Assembly: GCA_035352715.1 (NCBI GenBank)
Contig: DAOPYE010000104.1
Coordinates: 1 to 8,360 of the forward strand
DNA length: 8,360 bases
Direction: 5' to 3'
Source of the DNA: DAOPYE01 sp035352715
Lineage (GTDB): Bacteria > Acidobacteriota > Holophagae > Holophagales > Holophagaceae
Positions 1 through 6,630 of this stretch are shown here, piece by piece (position 1 is the stretch's first letter; each line of letters opens with the position of its first letter). The notes beneath the pieces are model-generated. The model ran no database searches. It saw nothing but the letters and a program-made list of their open reading frames with translations, and had not been told where the DNA came from. The position numbers were made by a program, and so were the translations under genes.

Positions 1-317
1 GCAGCGGAAAATCTAGATTACCCTATCCACACTTCCTTGCAACTGTTTTTTTTGGATGAGAGCCGCGCGGGCGCCCTGCCCGCCTCGATCTTCATGGATT
101 TGCCCAACGGGTACGCGCCAAAAATCAAGCCAGCATCCCGCATCCTCCTCACCCCAAAATCGAAGCCCCCCTTCGCACATAGCAACATAGAGACGCCGGC
201 ACCGAGTCCAGGCGCACCTTCCACCTCTCGAGGCGCCTCAAATTCATCGCCTTTCCGCCCCGGGGTGTCTTCTCGCGCATTGGCATCGGCTTCGCTTTTG
301 GAAGACCGGGTGTCAGA
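1..317. other. Leader region upstream of flhA, no gene recognised
   Basis: I find no convincing coding region here. The open frames on either strand lack a plausible start with a ribosome binding site and do not read like a known protein. In the flhA frame the sequence is open back to a TAG at 180-182, but contains no ATG, GTG or TTG before 318. Visible structure: a T8 run at 46-53, a GC hairpin (GCGGGC at 67-72, GCCCGC at 78-83, 5-nt loop) with no T-run after it, a small stem at 161-175, and a perfect 10-bp palindrome GAGGCGCCTC at 230-239. No intrinsic terminator of an upstream gene is evident. FlhB, the usual neighbour of flhA, does not end within this stretch. Confidence 0.6.
280..296 (+). 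promoter_or_regulatory. Candidate sigma-54 (RpoN) promoter for the flhA operon
   Basis: The sequence TTGGCATCGGCTTCGCT matches the sigma-54 consensus YTGGCACG-N4-TTGCW at about 10 of 13 defined positions. The two near-invariant dinucleotides are present, GG at 282-283 and GC at 294-295, with the required 10 nt between them. The predicted transcription start is near 307, about 11 nt before the flhA ATG, so the leader would be very short. Sigma-54 control of flhA-flhF-fleN operons is known in Pseudomonas and Vibrio. Its use here is inferred from the match alone, and no activator site has been identified. Confidence 0.42.
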
Positions 318-2408
318 ATGCTGTCCCTTCTCGATCGCGCATTAGCCTTGATGTCCCGTCTATCACGACGGGTTGATCTGGCTGCGCCCGTGATGGTGAT
401 CATCGTCTTGATCGTGATGATCATGCCGATTCCTTCCGTGTTTCTGGACATCCTGATCGTTTTCAACATCACGATGTCCCTGCTGATCCTCATGGTCGGC
501 ATGTATGTGAACAAGCCTCAGGAATTCAGCGCCTACCCTTCCGTTTTGCTGATGGTGACGCTGTTCCGTCTGAGCCTGAACGTGGCGGCAACCCGACGCA
601 TCCTTCTATTTGGTGGCGAGCAGGGACCGGATGCGGCCGGCGCCATGATCCGATCCTTCGGTCAATTCGTTGTCGGCGGCAATTACATCATTGGCCTGGT
701 GGTGTTTCTCATCCTGCTGGCCATCCAGTTCATCGTCATCAACCACGGTGCCGGGCGCATTGCCGAGGTGACTGCGCGTTTCACCCTGGACGCCATGCCA
801 GGCAAGCAGATGGCCATCGACGCCGATCTGAACGCGGGCTACATCGACGAGACCGAAGCCCGTAAGCGCCGCCGCGAATTGACTGAAGAAGCCAATTTCT
901 ACGGTTCCATGGACGGTGCCATCAAGTTCACCGTGCGCGACGCCGTCGCATCCCTCATCATCCTCGCCGTCAACATCATCGCGGGCATTCTCATCGGGAT
1001 CATCAAATACAACATGGAAGTCGTCACGGCCATGCAGACGTTCACGCTGCTGACGGTGGGCGACGGCTTGGTGACCGCGGTTCCCAGTCTGCTGATCTCC
1101 GTGGGCGGTGCAATCCTCACGACGCGCAGCGGCGCCAAGTCGGATCTCGGCTCAGAAATCGTGGGCCAGTTGGGCATGGATTATCGCCCCCTGGGCATTG
1201 CCGCCGGTGTCCTGTTCCTGTTCGGAGCTGCCCCTGGCCTGCCCCTGGTCCCTTTCTGGCTGATGGCCTCACTCTTTGGATTGCTGGCCTATGGAACTCG
1301 AAAGCTGACTCTCCAGCGAAAAGAGGAAAAGCTGCTGGCCGAAGCCAAGGAGAAGTTGAAGCCCGCAGAAGGCCCCGAGAAGGTGGAGAGCCTGTTGAAG
1401 GTGGACGCTCTAGGCTTGGAAGTCGGCTATGGGCTCATTCCCCTGCTGGATGTCGCCCAGGGCGGAACGGTGCTGGAGCGCATCAAGGCCATCCGGCGCC
1501 AGATGGCCCCGGAGATGGGCATTGTGGTTCCCCCCATCCGCATCCGCGACAACCTTCAGCTTTCCGCCAACGCCTATCGAGTGCTTCTGCGGGGTGAAGA
1601 GATCGCCCGCGGGGAAATCCAGCCGGGCCATTTCCTGGCCATGAATCCCGGAACAGCCACCGGGGATATCCCGGGCACCGCCACCACGGAACCGGCGTTC
1701 GGGCTTCCGGCGTTCTGGATCCAGGAGAACCAGCGCGATCACGCCCAGATCATGGGATACACCGTTGTGGATGGCGCCACGGTCATCAGCACCCATATCT
1801 CCGAGATCATCAAGCAGCACGCTCCAGAACTACTGGGACGCCCTGAGGTTCAGCAGCTCCTGGATGCGCTCAAGGAGACCTCTCCCAAGCTGGTGGAGGA
1901 ATTGGTGCCAGCGGTCGTCCCCATCGGCGCGCTTCAGAAGGTGCTTCAGAACCTCTTGCGGGAACGCGTTTCCGTTCGGGACCTGGGCCGCATCCTCGAA
2001 TCCATGGCGGACGCAGCCACCCTGACGCGCGATCCCATGACCATGACAGAATACGTGCGCCAGCACCTTGGACGCGCCCTGACCAGTCCCCACCTGAATG
2101 AAGAAAATGAGCTGGGCGTGCTGACCCTGGATCCCCAGCTGGAACAGAACATCCAATCGGGCATCGAGACCACGGACCGAGGCAGTTTCCTGGCCCTGGA
2201 TCCGGGGCGCATCCAGGAGTTGTTGAATCGCCTGGTCAACGGCATCACCCAGCTTCTGCCAGGCGCACAGCCGGTGCTATTGACCAACCCGGCCGTACGC
2301 CCCCATCTGCGACGACTGCTGGAACGCGCCATGCCCCACCTGGTCGTCCTCAGCCACTCAGAGATCCCCATGGATGTGCGGGTCGTAAACCTTGGAACCG
2401 TGTCATGA
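318..2408 (+). CDS. flhA: Flagellar biosynthesis protein FlhA (type III export gate)
   Basis: FlhA is the large inner-membrane subunit of the flagellar type III secretion apparatus. It couples proton flow to export, and its cytoplasmic C-terminal domain docks substrate-chaperone complexes. The 696-residue product has the usual family length. Residues about 20-60, 70-100, 105-145 and 205-320 are strongly hydrophobic and fit the multi-helix membrane half. FHIPEP-family hallmarks are clear: LFRLSLNVAATR at 82-93, and the cytoplasmic loop GRIAEVTARFTLDAMPGK at 146-163 followed by MAIDADLNAG at 165-174. A charged linker at about 330-355 leads to the soluble export domain, about 360-696. The ATG at 318 has only a weak upstream GGAAG or GGGTG. 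An in-frame ATG at 351 (residue 12, just before SRLSRRVDL, where many homologues begin) is an alternative start. It is the first gene of the operon, 19 nt before flhF. Confidence 0.97.
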   Translation: MLSLLDRALALMSRLSRRVDLAAPVMVIIVLIVMIMPIPSVFLDILIVFNITMSLLILMVGMYVNKPQEFSAYPSVLLMVTLFRLSLNVAATRRILLFGGEQGPDAAGAMIRSFGQFVVGGNYIIGLVVFLILLAIQFIVINHGAGRIAEVTARFTLDAMPGKQMAIDADLNAGYIDETEARKRRRELTEEANFYGSMDGAIKFTVRDAVASLIILAVNIIAGILIGIIKYNMEVVTAMQTFTLLTVGDGLVTAVPSLLISVGGAILTTRSGAKSDLGSEIVGQLGMDYRPLGIAAGVLFLFGAAPGLPLVPFWLMASLFGLLAYGTRKLTLQRKEEKLLAEAKEKLKPAEGPEKVESLLKVDALGLEVGYGLIPLLDVAQGGTVLERIKAIRRQMAPEMGIVVPPIRIRDNLQLSANAYRVLLRGEEIARGEIQPGHFLAMNPGTATGDIPGTATTEPAFGLPAFWIQENQRDHAQIMGYTVVDGATVISTHISEIIKQHAPELLGRPEVQQLLDALKETSPKLVEELVPAVVPIGALQKVLQNLLRERVSVRDLGRILESMADAATLTRDPMTMTEYVRQHLGRALTSPHLNEENELGVLTLDPQLEQNIQSGIETTDRGSFLALDPGRIQELLNRLVNGITQLLPGAQPVLLTNPAVRPHLRRLLERAMPHLVVLSHSEIPMDVRVVNLGTVS

Positions 2409-2414
2409 ATCAGC

Positions 2415-2420
2415 AGGAGA
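2415..2420 (+). promoter_or_regulatory. Ribosome binding site of flhF
   Basis: AGGAGA lies 7 nt before the ATG at 2428. This fixes the flhF start there, not at the in-frame TTG at 2392, which lies inside the end of flhA and has no comparable site. Confidence 0.8.
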
Positions 2421-2427
2421 CGAGCCC

Positions 2428-3822
2428 ATGCGCGTGAAGACCTTCGAGGCCGCCTCGATGCAGGAAGCGCTCGCCGTCGTGAAGCGAGAGATGGGAGAAG
2501 AGGCGTTCATCCTCTCCACCCGAACGCGAAATCGCAAAGGCCCCATGGGCATGGGCGATGAAACCATCATCGAGGTCACGGCCGCCATTGATGATGCGCC
2601 AGCCCCATCGCCGGCCCAGGCCTCGCCCCTGCCCGTCAAGGAAACCTACAGCCTCCGCCCGCCCTTGGCGGACGCCGGCCGGCGCACGTCAGATCCGGAA
2701 CCCCGAAGCCCCCTGCGCGCCCTCCAGAACAGGGCCGCCTCTTCTCAGGGAGCGGCGGTGCTCCCGCATTCCATCATTCAGCCCCCTGCGCCCATCGTGG
2801 CTCCCCTCAGCCCTGCTCCCAACGGCCCGATCAGCGCGCCTGCGCCCCCGGTGGACCTCCAGCCTCTGCGCCGCGAACTGCTGGAGATCAAGGGCGCGGT
2901 CGAGGCCCTCAAGGATCAGGAAATCCGGAACAACTCCATCCTGCGCGAGCTGGATCACCTCAAGGTCCTGTTGAGTCGCATCCAGAAACAGGGGATGCCC
3001 TCCAGCCAGCTGCATCTGCCCCCCAGCCTGCTCGATCTCTACGGCGAACTCACCACCAATGACGTGGATCCGATGATCGCGTTGCGGCTGTGCGAATACA
3101 CGCAGAGAGCGCTGTTGGATCAAGGCAGCGACGAAGTTGATCCAGAAAAAGCGAGGCTTTTCATGCGCCGGGTCATCGCCGATTTCATCCCCGTCGCCCC
3201 TCCCATCCAGATCGAGCCTGGGCGCACGAAGGTCACGGCGCTCGTCGGCCCCACGGGCGTCGGCAAGACCACCACCATCGCCAAACTCGCCGCCTACGCC
3301 AAGCTGGAGCTGAAGCAGAAGGTGGCGCTGCTGACCCTGGACACCTTCCGATTGGCGGCCGTGGATCAGTTGCAGCAGTATGCGCAAATCCTCCAGGTGC
3401 CCCTGCACGTAGCGCTCACGGTCGAGGATCTTCGAAGCGCCCTGCGCTTCTACCAGGACCGCACCCTGGTGCTGATCGACACCCCCGGGCACAGCCCCAA
3501 GGATGCGGAAGTGCTGGGACAGCTCAGCCGCTTCCTGGATGAGCTGCCCGAAGTCGAAACCCATCTCGTGCTTTCCGCGACCACCAAGCCCAGGGATCTC
3601 GCGGACATCGCCCAGCGGTTCGAGCCATTGAAGCCCGGACGCCTGATCTTCACCAAACTCGACGAAACCTCCACGTACGGTCCGATCCTGTCCACGCTGG
3701 TCCGCATCAAGCGCCCGCTGAGCTATCTCGGAGTCGGACAAGAGGTGCCCCAGGATCTTGAACTGGCCACGAGCCGCCGGGTTTCCGATTTGATTCTTCC
3801 TCTGCCGCAGGTGGCTGTATGA
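2428..3822 (+). CDS. flhF: Flagellar biosynthesis GTPase FlhF
   Basis: FlhF is the third SRP-type GTPase, beside Ffh and FtsY. It sits at the cell pole and decides where a flagellum is assembled, with FlhG limiting the number. From the ATG at 2428 the product is 464 residues. The N-terminus MRVKTFEAASMQEAL is family-typical. Residues about 55-150 are a Pro/Ala-rich linker, then a helical N domain, then the G domain from about 270. Motifs seen: P-loop GPTGVGKTT at 274-282, DTFRLAAVDQL from 305, G3 as DTPGHSPKD from 351, G4 TKLDE at 409-413, and a closing LGVGQEVPQDLELA. Most FlhF proteins have DTAG at G3, so DTPGH is a variant. The stop overlaps the flhG start by 4 nt, which suggests coupled translation of the FlhF/FlhG pair. 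Confidence 0.96.
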   Translation: MRVKTFEAASMQEALAVVKREMGEEAFILSTRTRNRKGPMGMGDETIIEVTAAIDDAPAPSPAQASPLPVKETYSLRPPLADAGRRTSDPEPRSPLRALQNRAASSQGAAVLPHSIIQPPAPIVAPLSPAPNGPISAPAPPVDLQPLRRELLEIKGAVEALKDQEIRNNSILRELDHLKVLLSRIQKQGMPSSQLHLPPSLLDLYGELTTNDVDPMIALRLCEYTQRALLDQGSDEVDPEKARLFMRRVIADFIPVAPPIQIEPGRTKVTALVGPTGVGKTTTIAKLAAYAKLELKQKVALLTLDTFRLAAVDQLQQYAQILQVPLHVALTVEDLRSALRFYQDRTLVLIDTPGHSPKDAEVLGQLSRFLDELPEVETHLVLSATTKPRDLADIAQRFEPLKPGRLIFTKLDETSTYGPILSTLVRIKRPLSYLGVGQEVPQDLELATSRRVSDLILPLPQVAV

Positions 3823-4682
3823 CCGATCAGGCTTCCAGACTCAGGGCGATGGCCCGAACCCAGGTGCCCGAGGGCACGCTGTTCAATTCAAGGGTGATGG
3901 CCATCACGTCCGGCAAGGGCGGCGTCGGCAAGACCAACGTGGTGGCGGGCCTCGCCATGTCCCTGGCAAGCCAGGGACAGCGCGTGCTGGTGCTGGACGC
4001 GGATTTCGGCCTGGCCAACATCGATATCCTGCTGGGGCTTTCGCCCACCTACACCCTTGAACACGTGCTCCGGGGCGAGAAGGTGCTGGAGGAGATCCTG
4101 CTGGACGGCCCCATGGGCATCAAGGTGATCCCCGCCAGCAGCGGCATCCAGGAGCTGACGCGCCTGGACGCCACCGCCGAACTTCGCCTGATCCAAAGCC
4201 TGCAGCGCGTCTCTGAAAGCCACGACTGGCTGCTGATCGATACGGCCGCAGGGATCCACGATTCAGTGATCAAGCTCCTGATGGCGGCCCAGGAGATCAT
4301 CCTCGTGACCACGCCCGAACCCACCTCGCTGGTGGACGCCTACGCGATGGTGAAGGTGGTGCATCTGCGGGATGCCAAGAAGCCCGTGTGGCTGCTGGTC
4401 AACAACTGCCAGACCGAAATGGAAGCCGAAGAGACCATTGAGCAGCTTCAAGCTGCCGTGCAGCGGTTTCTAGGCAAAGAGATCCAGGTATTGGGCATGA
4501 TCCCCGCGGATCCTCATATTCTGCAGTCCGTCCGCCAGCAGCGCGGCGTCGCGGAACTCTTCCCCCGATCACCGTCCGCTCAGGCCTTCTGGGGACTGGC
4601 CGGGCAGCTGTTGAAGAAAGTGCCGCTCCAGAAGGACGGATTTGCCTCATTCTGGAAACAACTGAGCATTGAGGAACCATGA
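3819..4682 (+). CDS. flhG: Flagellar number regulator FlhG (FleN/YlxH), MinD-like ATPase
   Basis: FlhG is a ParA/MinD-family ATPase that restricts flagellar number. In several species it acts by stimulating FlhF GTP hydrolysis and by interacting with C-ring proteins. The 287-residue product has the deviant Walker A KGGVGKTN at 33-40, with signature lysine K33, the switch I region LDADFGLANIDILLGL around D60/D62, and Walker B LLIDTAAGI around D141. At the N-terminus, D3-Q4-A5-S6-R7-L8-R9 exactly fits the DQAxxLR motif known in Bacillus/Geobacillus-type FlhG as the FlhF activator. The C-terminal end (about 255-283, with aromatic FW and FASFW segments) could form the membrane-targeting amphipathic helix; that is inference. 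AGGTGG at 3809-3814 serves as ribosome binding site. It overlaps flhF and fliA by 4 nt each. Confidence 0.96.
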   Translation: MTDQASRLRAMARTQVPEGTLFNSRVMAITSGKGGVGKTNVVAGLAMSLASQGQRVLVLDADFGLANIDILLGLSPTYTLEHVLRGEKVLEEILLDGPMGIKVIPASSGIQELTRLDATAELRLIQSLQRVSESHDWLLIDTAAGIHDSVIKLLMAAQEIILVTTPEPTSLVDAYAMVKVVHLRDAKKPVWLLVNNCQTEMEAEETIEQLQAAVQRFLGKEIQVLGMIPADPHILQSVRQQRGVAELFPRSPSAQAFWGLAGQLLKKVPLQKDGFASFWKQLSIEEP

Positions 4683-5581
4683 CTCCTGCCGCCAAGAAAG
4701 GTTCGCTGGAACCATCCCCTGTCGCAGCGCACGCGCCTGTCCCAGGCGCGGCCCATGCGGCTGCAGCGGCGTACAAGAAGATGGCCGGCCTTCCCAGCGG
4801 CAAGCCCGTCGCACACGAATCGATGCAGACGAAAGCCCCGGTCCACGTCGAGGTGGTCGAAGATGACTTGAACGTCCAGGACCGGGAAACCCTCATCACC
4901 GAGTGCCTGCCCCTGGTCAAGTTCATCGCGCACCGCATCTCCTCACGCCTGCCTTCGCACGTGGAAGTGGACGATCTCATCCATAGCGGCATCCTGGGCC
5001 TGATGGACGCGGTAAAGAAGTTCGAACCCGACCGGAACGTGAAGTTCAAGACCTATGCCGAGCAGCGGATCCGCGGAGCCATCCTGGATGGATTGCGCGA
5101 TCTGGATTGGGTTCCCCGAAGCCTGAGGCGCAAGAAGAAGGACATCGAAAACGCCTACCATCTGCTGGAACAGCAGTTGGGCCGCGCGGCCACAGACGAA
5201 GAAGTCGCCCAGCACCTGGGCCTGACCCTGGAGGACCTGAACAAGTCCCTGGACGAGCTCAAGGGCGTCACCCTTGGCACCTTCGTGGACGCGGGGGATG
5301 ACGAAAGTGGCGAGAACCTGATCAGTTTCGTGCCCGACCCGGATGCGGAAGACCCTTCTGTCACCCTGCATTCCAGGGAGGTCAAAGAACTGCTTCGCTC
5401 AGCCGTCGACAAGCTGCCCACCAAAGAGCGATTCGTGGTCCAGCTGTACTACTTCGACGAACTGACGATGAAGGAAATCGGCACGCTGTTGAACATCACG
5501 GAAAGTCGGGTATCGCAATTGCATACCAAATCCATGCTTCGACTCCGAGGCAAGCTCAAGGAACGCCAGATCGAAGGATGA
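4679..5581 (+). CDS. fliA: Flagellar sigma factor FliA (sigma-28)
   Basis: FliA directs RNA polymerase to late flagellar and chemotaxis genes and is normally held off by the anti-sigma factor FlgM until the hook is complete. The product is 300 residues, longer than the usual 235-260. Residues 1 to about 60 are an Ala/Pro/Lys-rich, low-complexity extension. Sigma region 2 covers about 70-140, with DLIHSGILGLMDAVKKFEP at 99-117, then KFKTYAEQRIRGAILDGLR, followed by DWVPRSLRR. Region 3 covers about 145-200. Region 4 covers about 245-297 and includes LPTKERFVVQLYYFDELTM and the helix-turn-helix ending in ESRVSQLHTKSMLRLR. The ATG at 4679 overlaps the flhG stop, and GAGGAA at 4671-4676 sits rather close to it. 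In-frame ATGs at residues 35 and 49 lack a good ribosome binding site, so I keep the long form. No sigma-28 promoter was seen in this window. Confidence 0.95.
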   Translation: MTPAAKKGSLEPSPVAAHAPVPGAAHAAAAAYKKMAGLPSGKPVAHESMQTKAPVHVEVVEDDLNVQDRETLITECLPLVKFIAHRISSRLPSHVEVDDLIHSGILGLMDAVKKFEPDRNVKFKTYAEQRIRGAILDGLRDLDWVPRSLRRKKKDIENAYHLLEQQLGRAATDEEVAQHLGLTLEDLNKSLDELKGVTLGTFVDAGDDESGENLISFVPDPDAEDPSVTLHSREVKELLRSAVDKLPTKERFVVQLYYFDELTMKEIGTLLNITESRVSQLHTKSMLRLRGKLKERQIEG

Positions 5582-5592
5582 CGGGATAATTC

Positions 5593-6630
5593 ATGGCCAA
5601 GATTCTCAGCCAGGAAGAAGTTGATGCACTGCTGAAGTCCCACGCCAAGGGGGGCAAGGCGGCGGCTGCGCCGAGCGCTGCGGCACCGGAACGCGCCCCT
5701 GCCGCAGGAGCGGCCCCCGGAAAGCAGGCAAAAAAGAACCAGCCCCAGAAAAAAGTCAGCCTGTACAACTTCCGCCGACCCGACCGGGTCAGCCGCGAAC
5801 AGATGCGCAGCCTGCATTTTATGCACGATCGCTTCGCGCGGAATTTCTCCAGTTCGCTTTCGGCGTACCTTCGCACGATCACGGAAGTCAATCTGGTCTC
5901 GGTGGAGCAGCTGTCCTACCAAGAGTTCCTGCTCTCGGTGCCCGATCCCACCTGCTTCAACGCCATCAGCATCCGCCCCTTGGAAGGCGCGTTCGCCCTG
6001 GAGGTCAATCCCCAGTTGGTGTTCCCCATCATCGACAAGATGCTGGGCGGCCCGGGCGACCCGTTGAAGCAGATGCGCACCATGACGGACATCGAGCAGT
6101 CCATCTTTGATGGCGTACTCAAGCTGATCCTCGAAGACCTGCGCGAAGCATGGAAGGGCATCATTGATCTGGACTTCAAGATCCAGGCTCGCGAGACCAG
6201 CCCTCAGCTTATCCAGATCGTCGCCCCTAACGAGGTTGTCCTGCTGGTGGTCTTCGAGGTGAAGATGGGCTCGGTGGTGGGCATGATCAACCTCGCCATC
6301 CCCTCCATCATCCTGGAACCCGTCGCCAGCAAGTTCGACCAGGAGATGTACACGGGCTACAAGAAATCCCTGGATTTCGAAGAGGCACGGCTGCTGAGCG
6401 AAAGCATCAAGAAGTGCAACATGACCGTCTGCGCCGAGATCCGGGGCACGAATCTGTGCCTATCGGACGTGCTGGCGCTGCAGGTGGGAGACCTCATCCC
6501 GCTCGCCAAGCGATTTGACGCGGTGCTGGATCTCACCATCGACGGCATCCCCCACTACCAGGGCTATGTGGCCTTGAACGCCAACCAGAAACGGGTGTTC
6601 CAGGTGACATCCTCGCATCAGGAGGGATGA
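5593..6630 (+). CDS. fliM: Flagellar motor switch protein FliM
   Basis: FliM forms the middle of the C-ring and receives the chemotaxis signal by binding phosphorylated CheY. The 345-residue product has family-typical length. ILSQEEVDALL at 4-14 is the conserved CheY-P-binding peptide. A flexible Ala/Lys/Pro-rich linker runs to about residue 55, then YNFRRPDR at 58-65 opens the middle (CheC-like, FliG-binding) domain. Within it are MLGGPGD at 150-156 and VVGMINLAIPSIILEP around 229-243. The C-terminal SpoA/FliN-like domain covers about 260-335 and includes VGDLIPLAKRFDAVLDLTIDG. The start is 11 nt after the fliA stop. Only a weak GGGA precedes the ATG, so translation may depend on coupling to fliA. 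The gene ends in an ATGA overlap with the next gene, as expected for switch proteins made in fixed proportion. Confidence 0.97.
   Translation: MAKILSQEEVDALLKSHAKGGKAAAAPSAAAPERAPAAGAAPGKQAKKNQPQKKVSLYNFRRPDRVSREQMRSLHFMHDRFARNFSSSLSAYLRTITEVNLVSVEQLSYQEFLLSVPDPTCFNAISIRPLEGAFALEVNPQLVFPIIDKMLGGPGDPLKQMRTMTDIEQSIFDGVLKLILEDLREAWKGIIDLDFKIQARETSPQLIQIVAPNEVVLLVVFEVKMGSVVGMINLAIPSIILEPVASKFDQEMYTGYKKSLDFEEARLLSESIKKCNMTVCAEIRGTNLCLSDVLALQVGDLIPLAKRFDAVLDLTIDGIPHYQGYVALNANQKRVFQVTSSHQEG
6620..6625 (+). promoter_or_regulatory. Ribosome binding site before fliN, start-deciding
   Basis: A perfect AGGAGG lies inside the 3' end of fliM. Two adjacent ATGs follow, at 6627 and 6630, in the same frame. 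The first leaves only 1 nt of spacing and the second 4 nt, so the second ATG is the likelier real start. The protein would then lack the first Met. Confidence 0.65.

Noticed and set aside
67..83. Terminator of an upstream gene
   Set aside because: The hairpin is GC-rich but is not followed by a T-run on either strand in the right orientation. The T8 run at 46-53 precedes it.
18..224. Minus-strand 68-codon frame
   Set aside because: It begins at GTG with no properly spaced ribosome binding site, has mixed codon use and an end that reads like random sequence.
37..345. Plus-strand frame before flhA
   Set aside because: The translation is rich in Ser, Pro and Ala with no recognisable domain. 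It has no ribosome binding site and overlaps the start of flhA.
2689..3741. 350-codon open frame on the minus strand
   Set aside because: It lies fully antisense to flhF, whose product is unmistakable. Long antisense frames are common in GC-rich genes, and the translation resembles no known protein.
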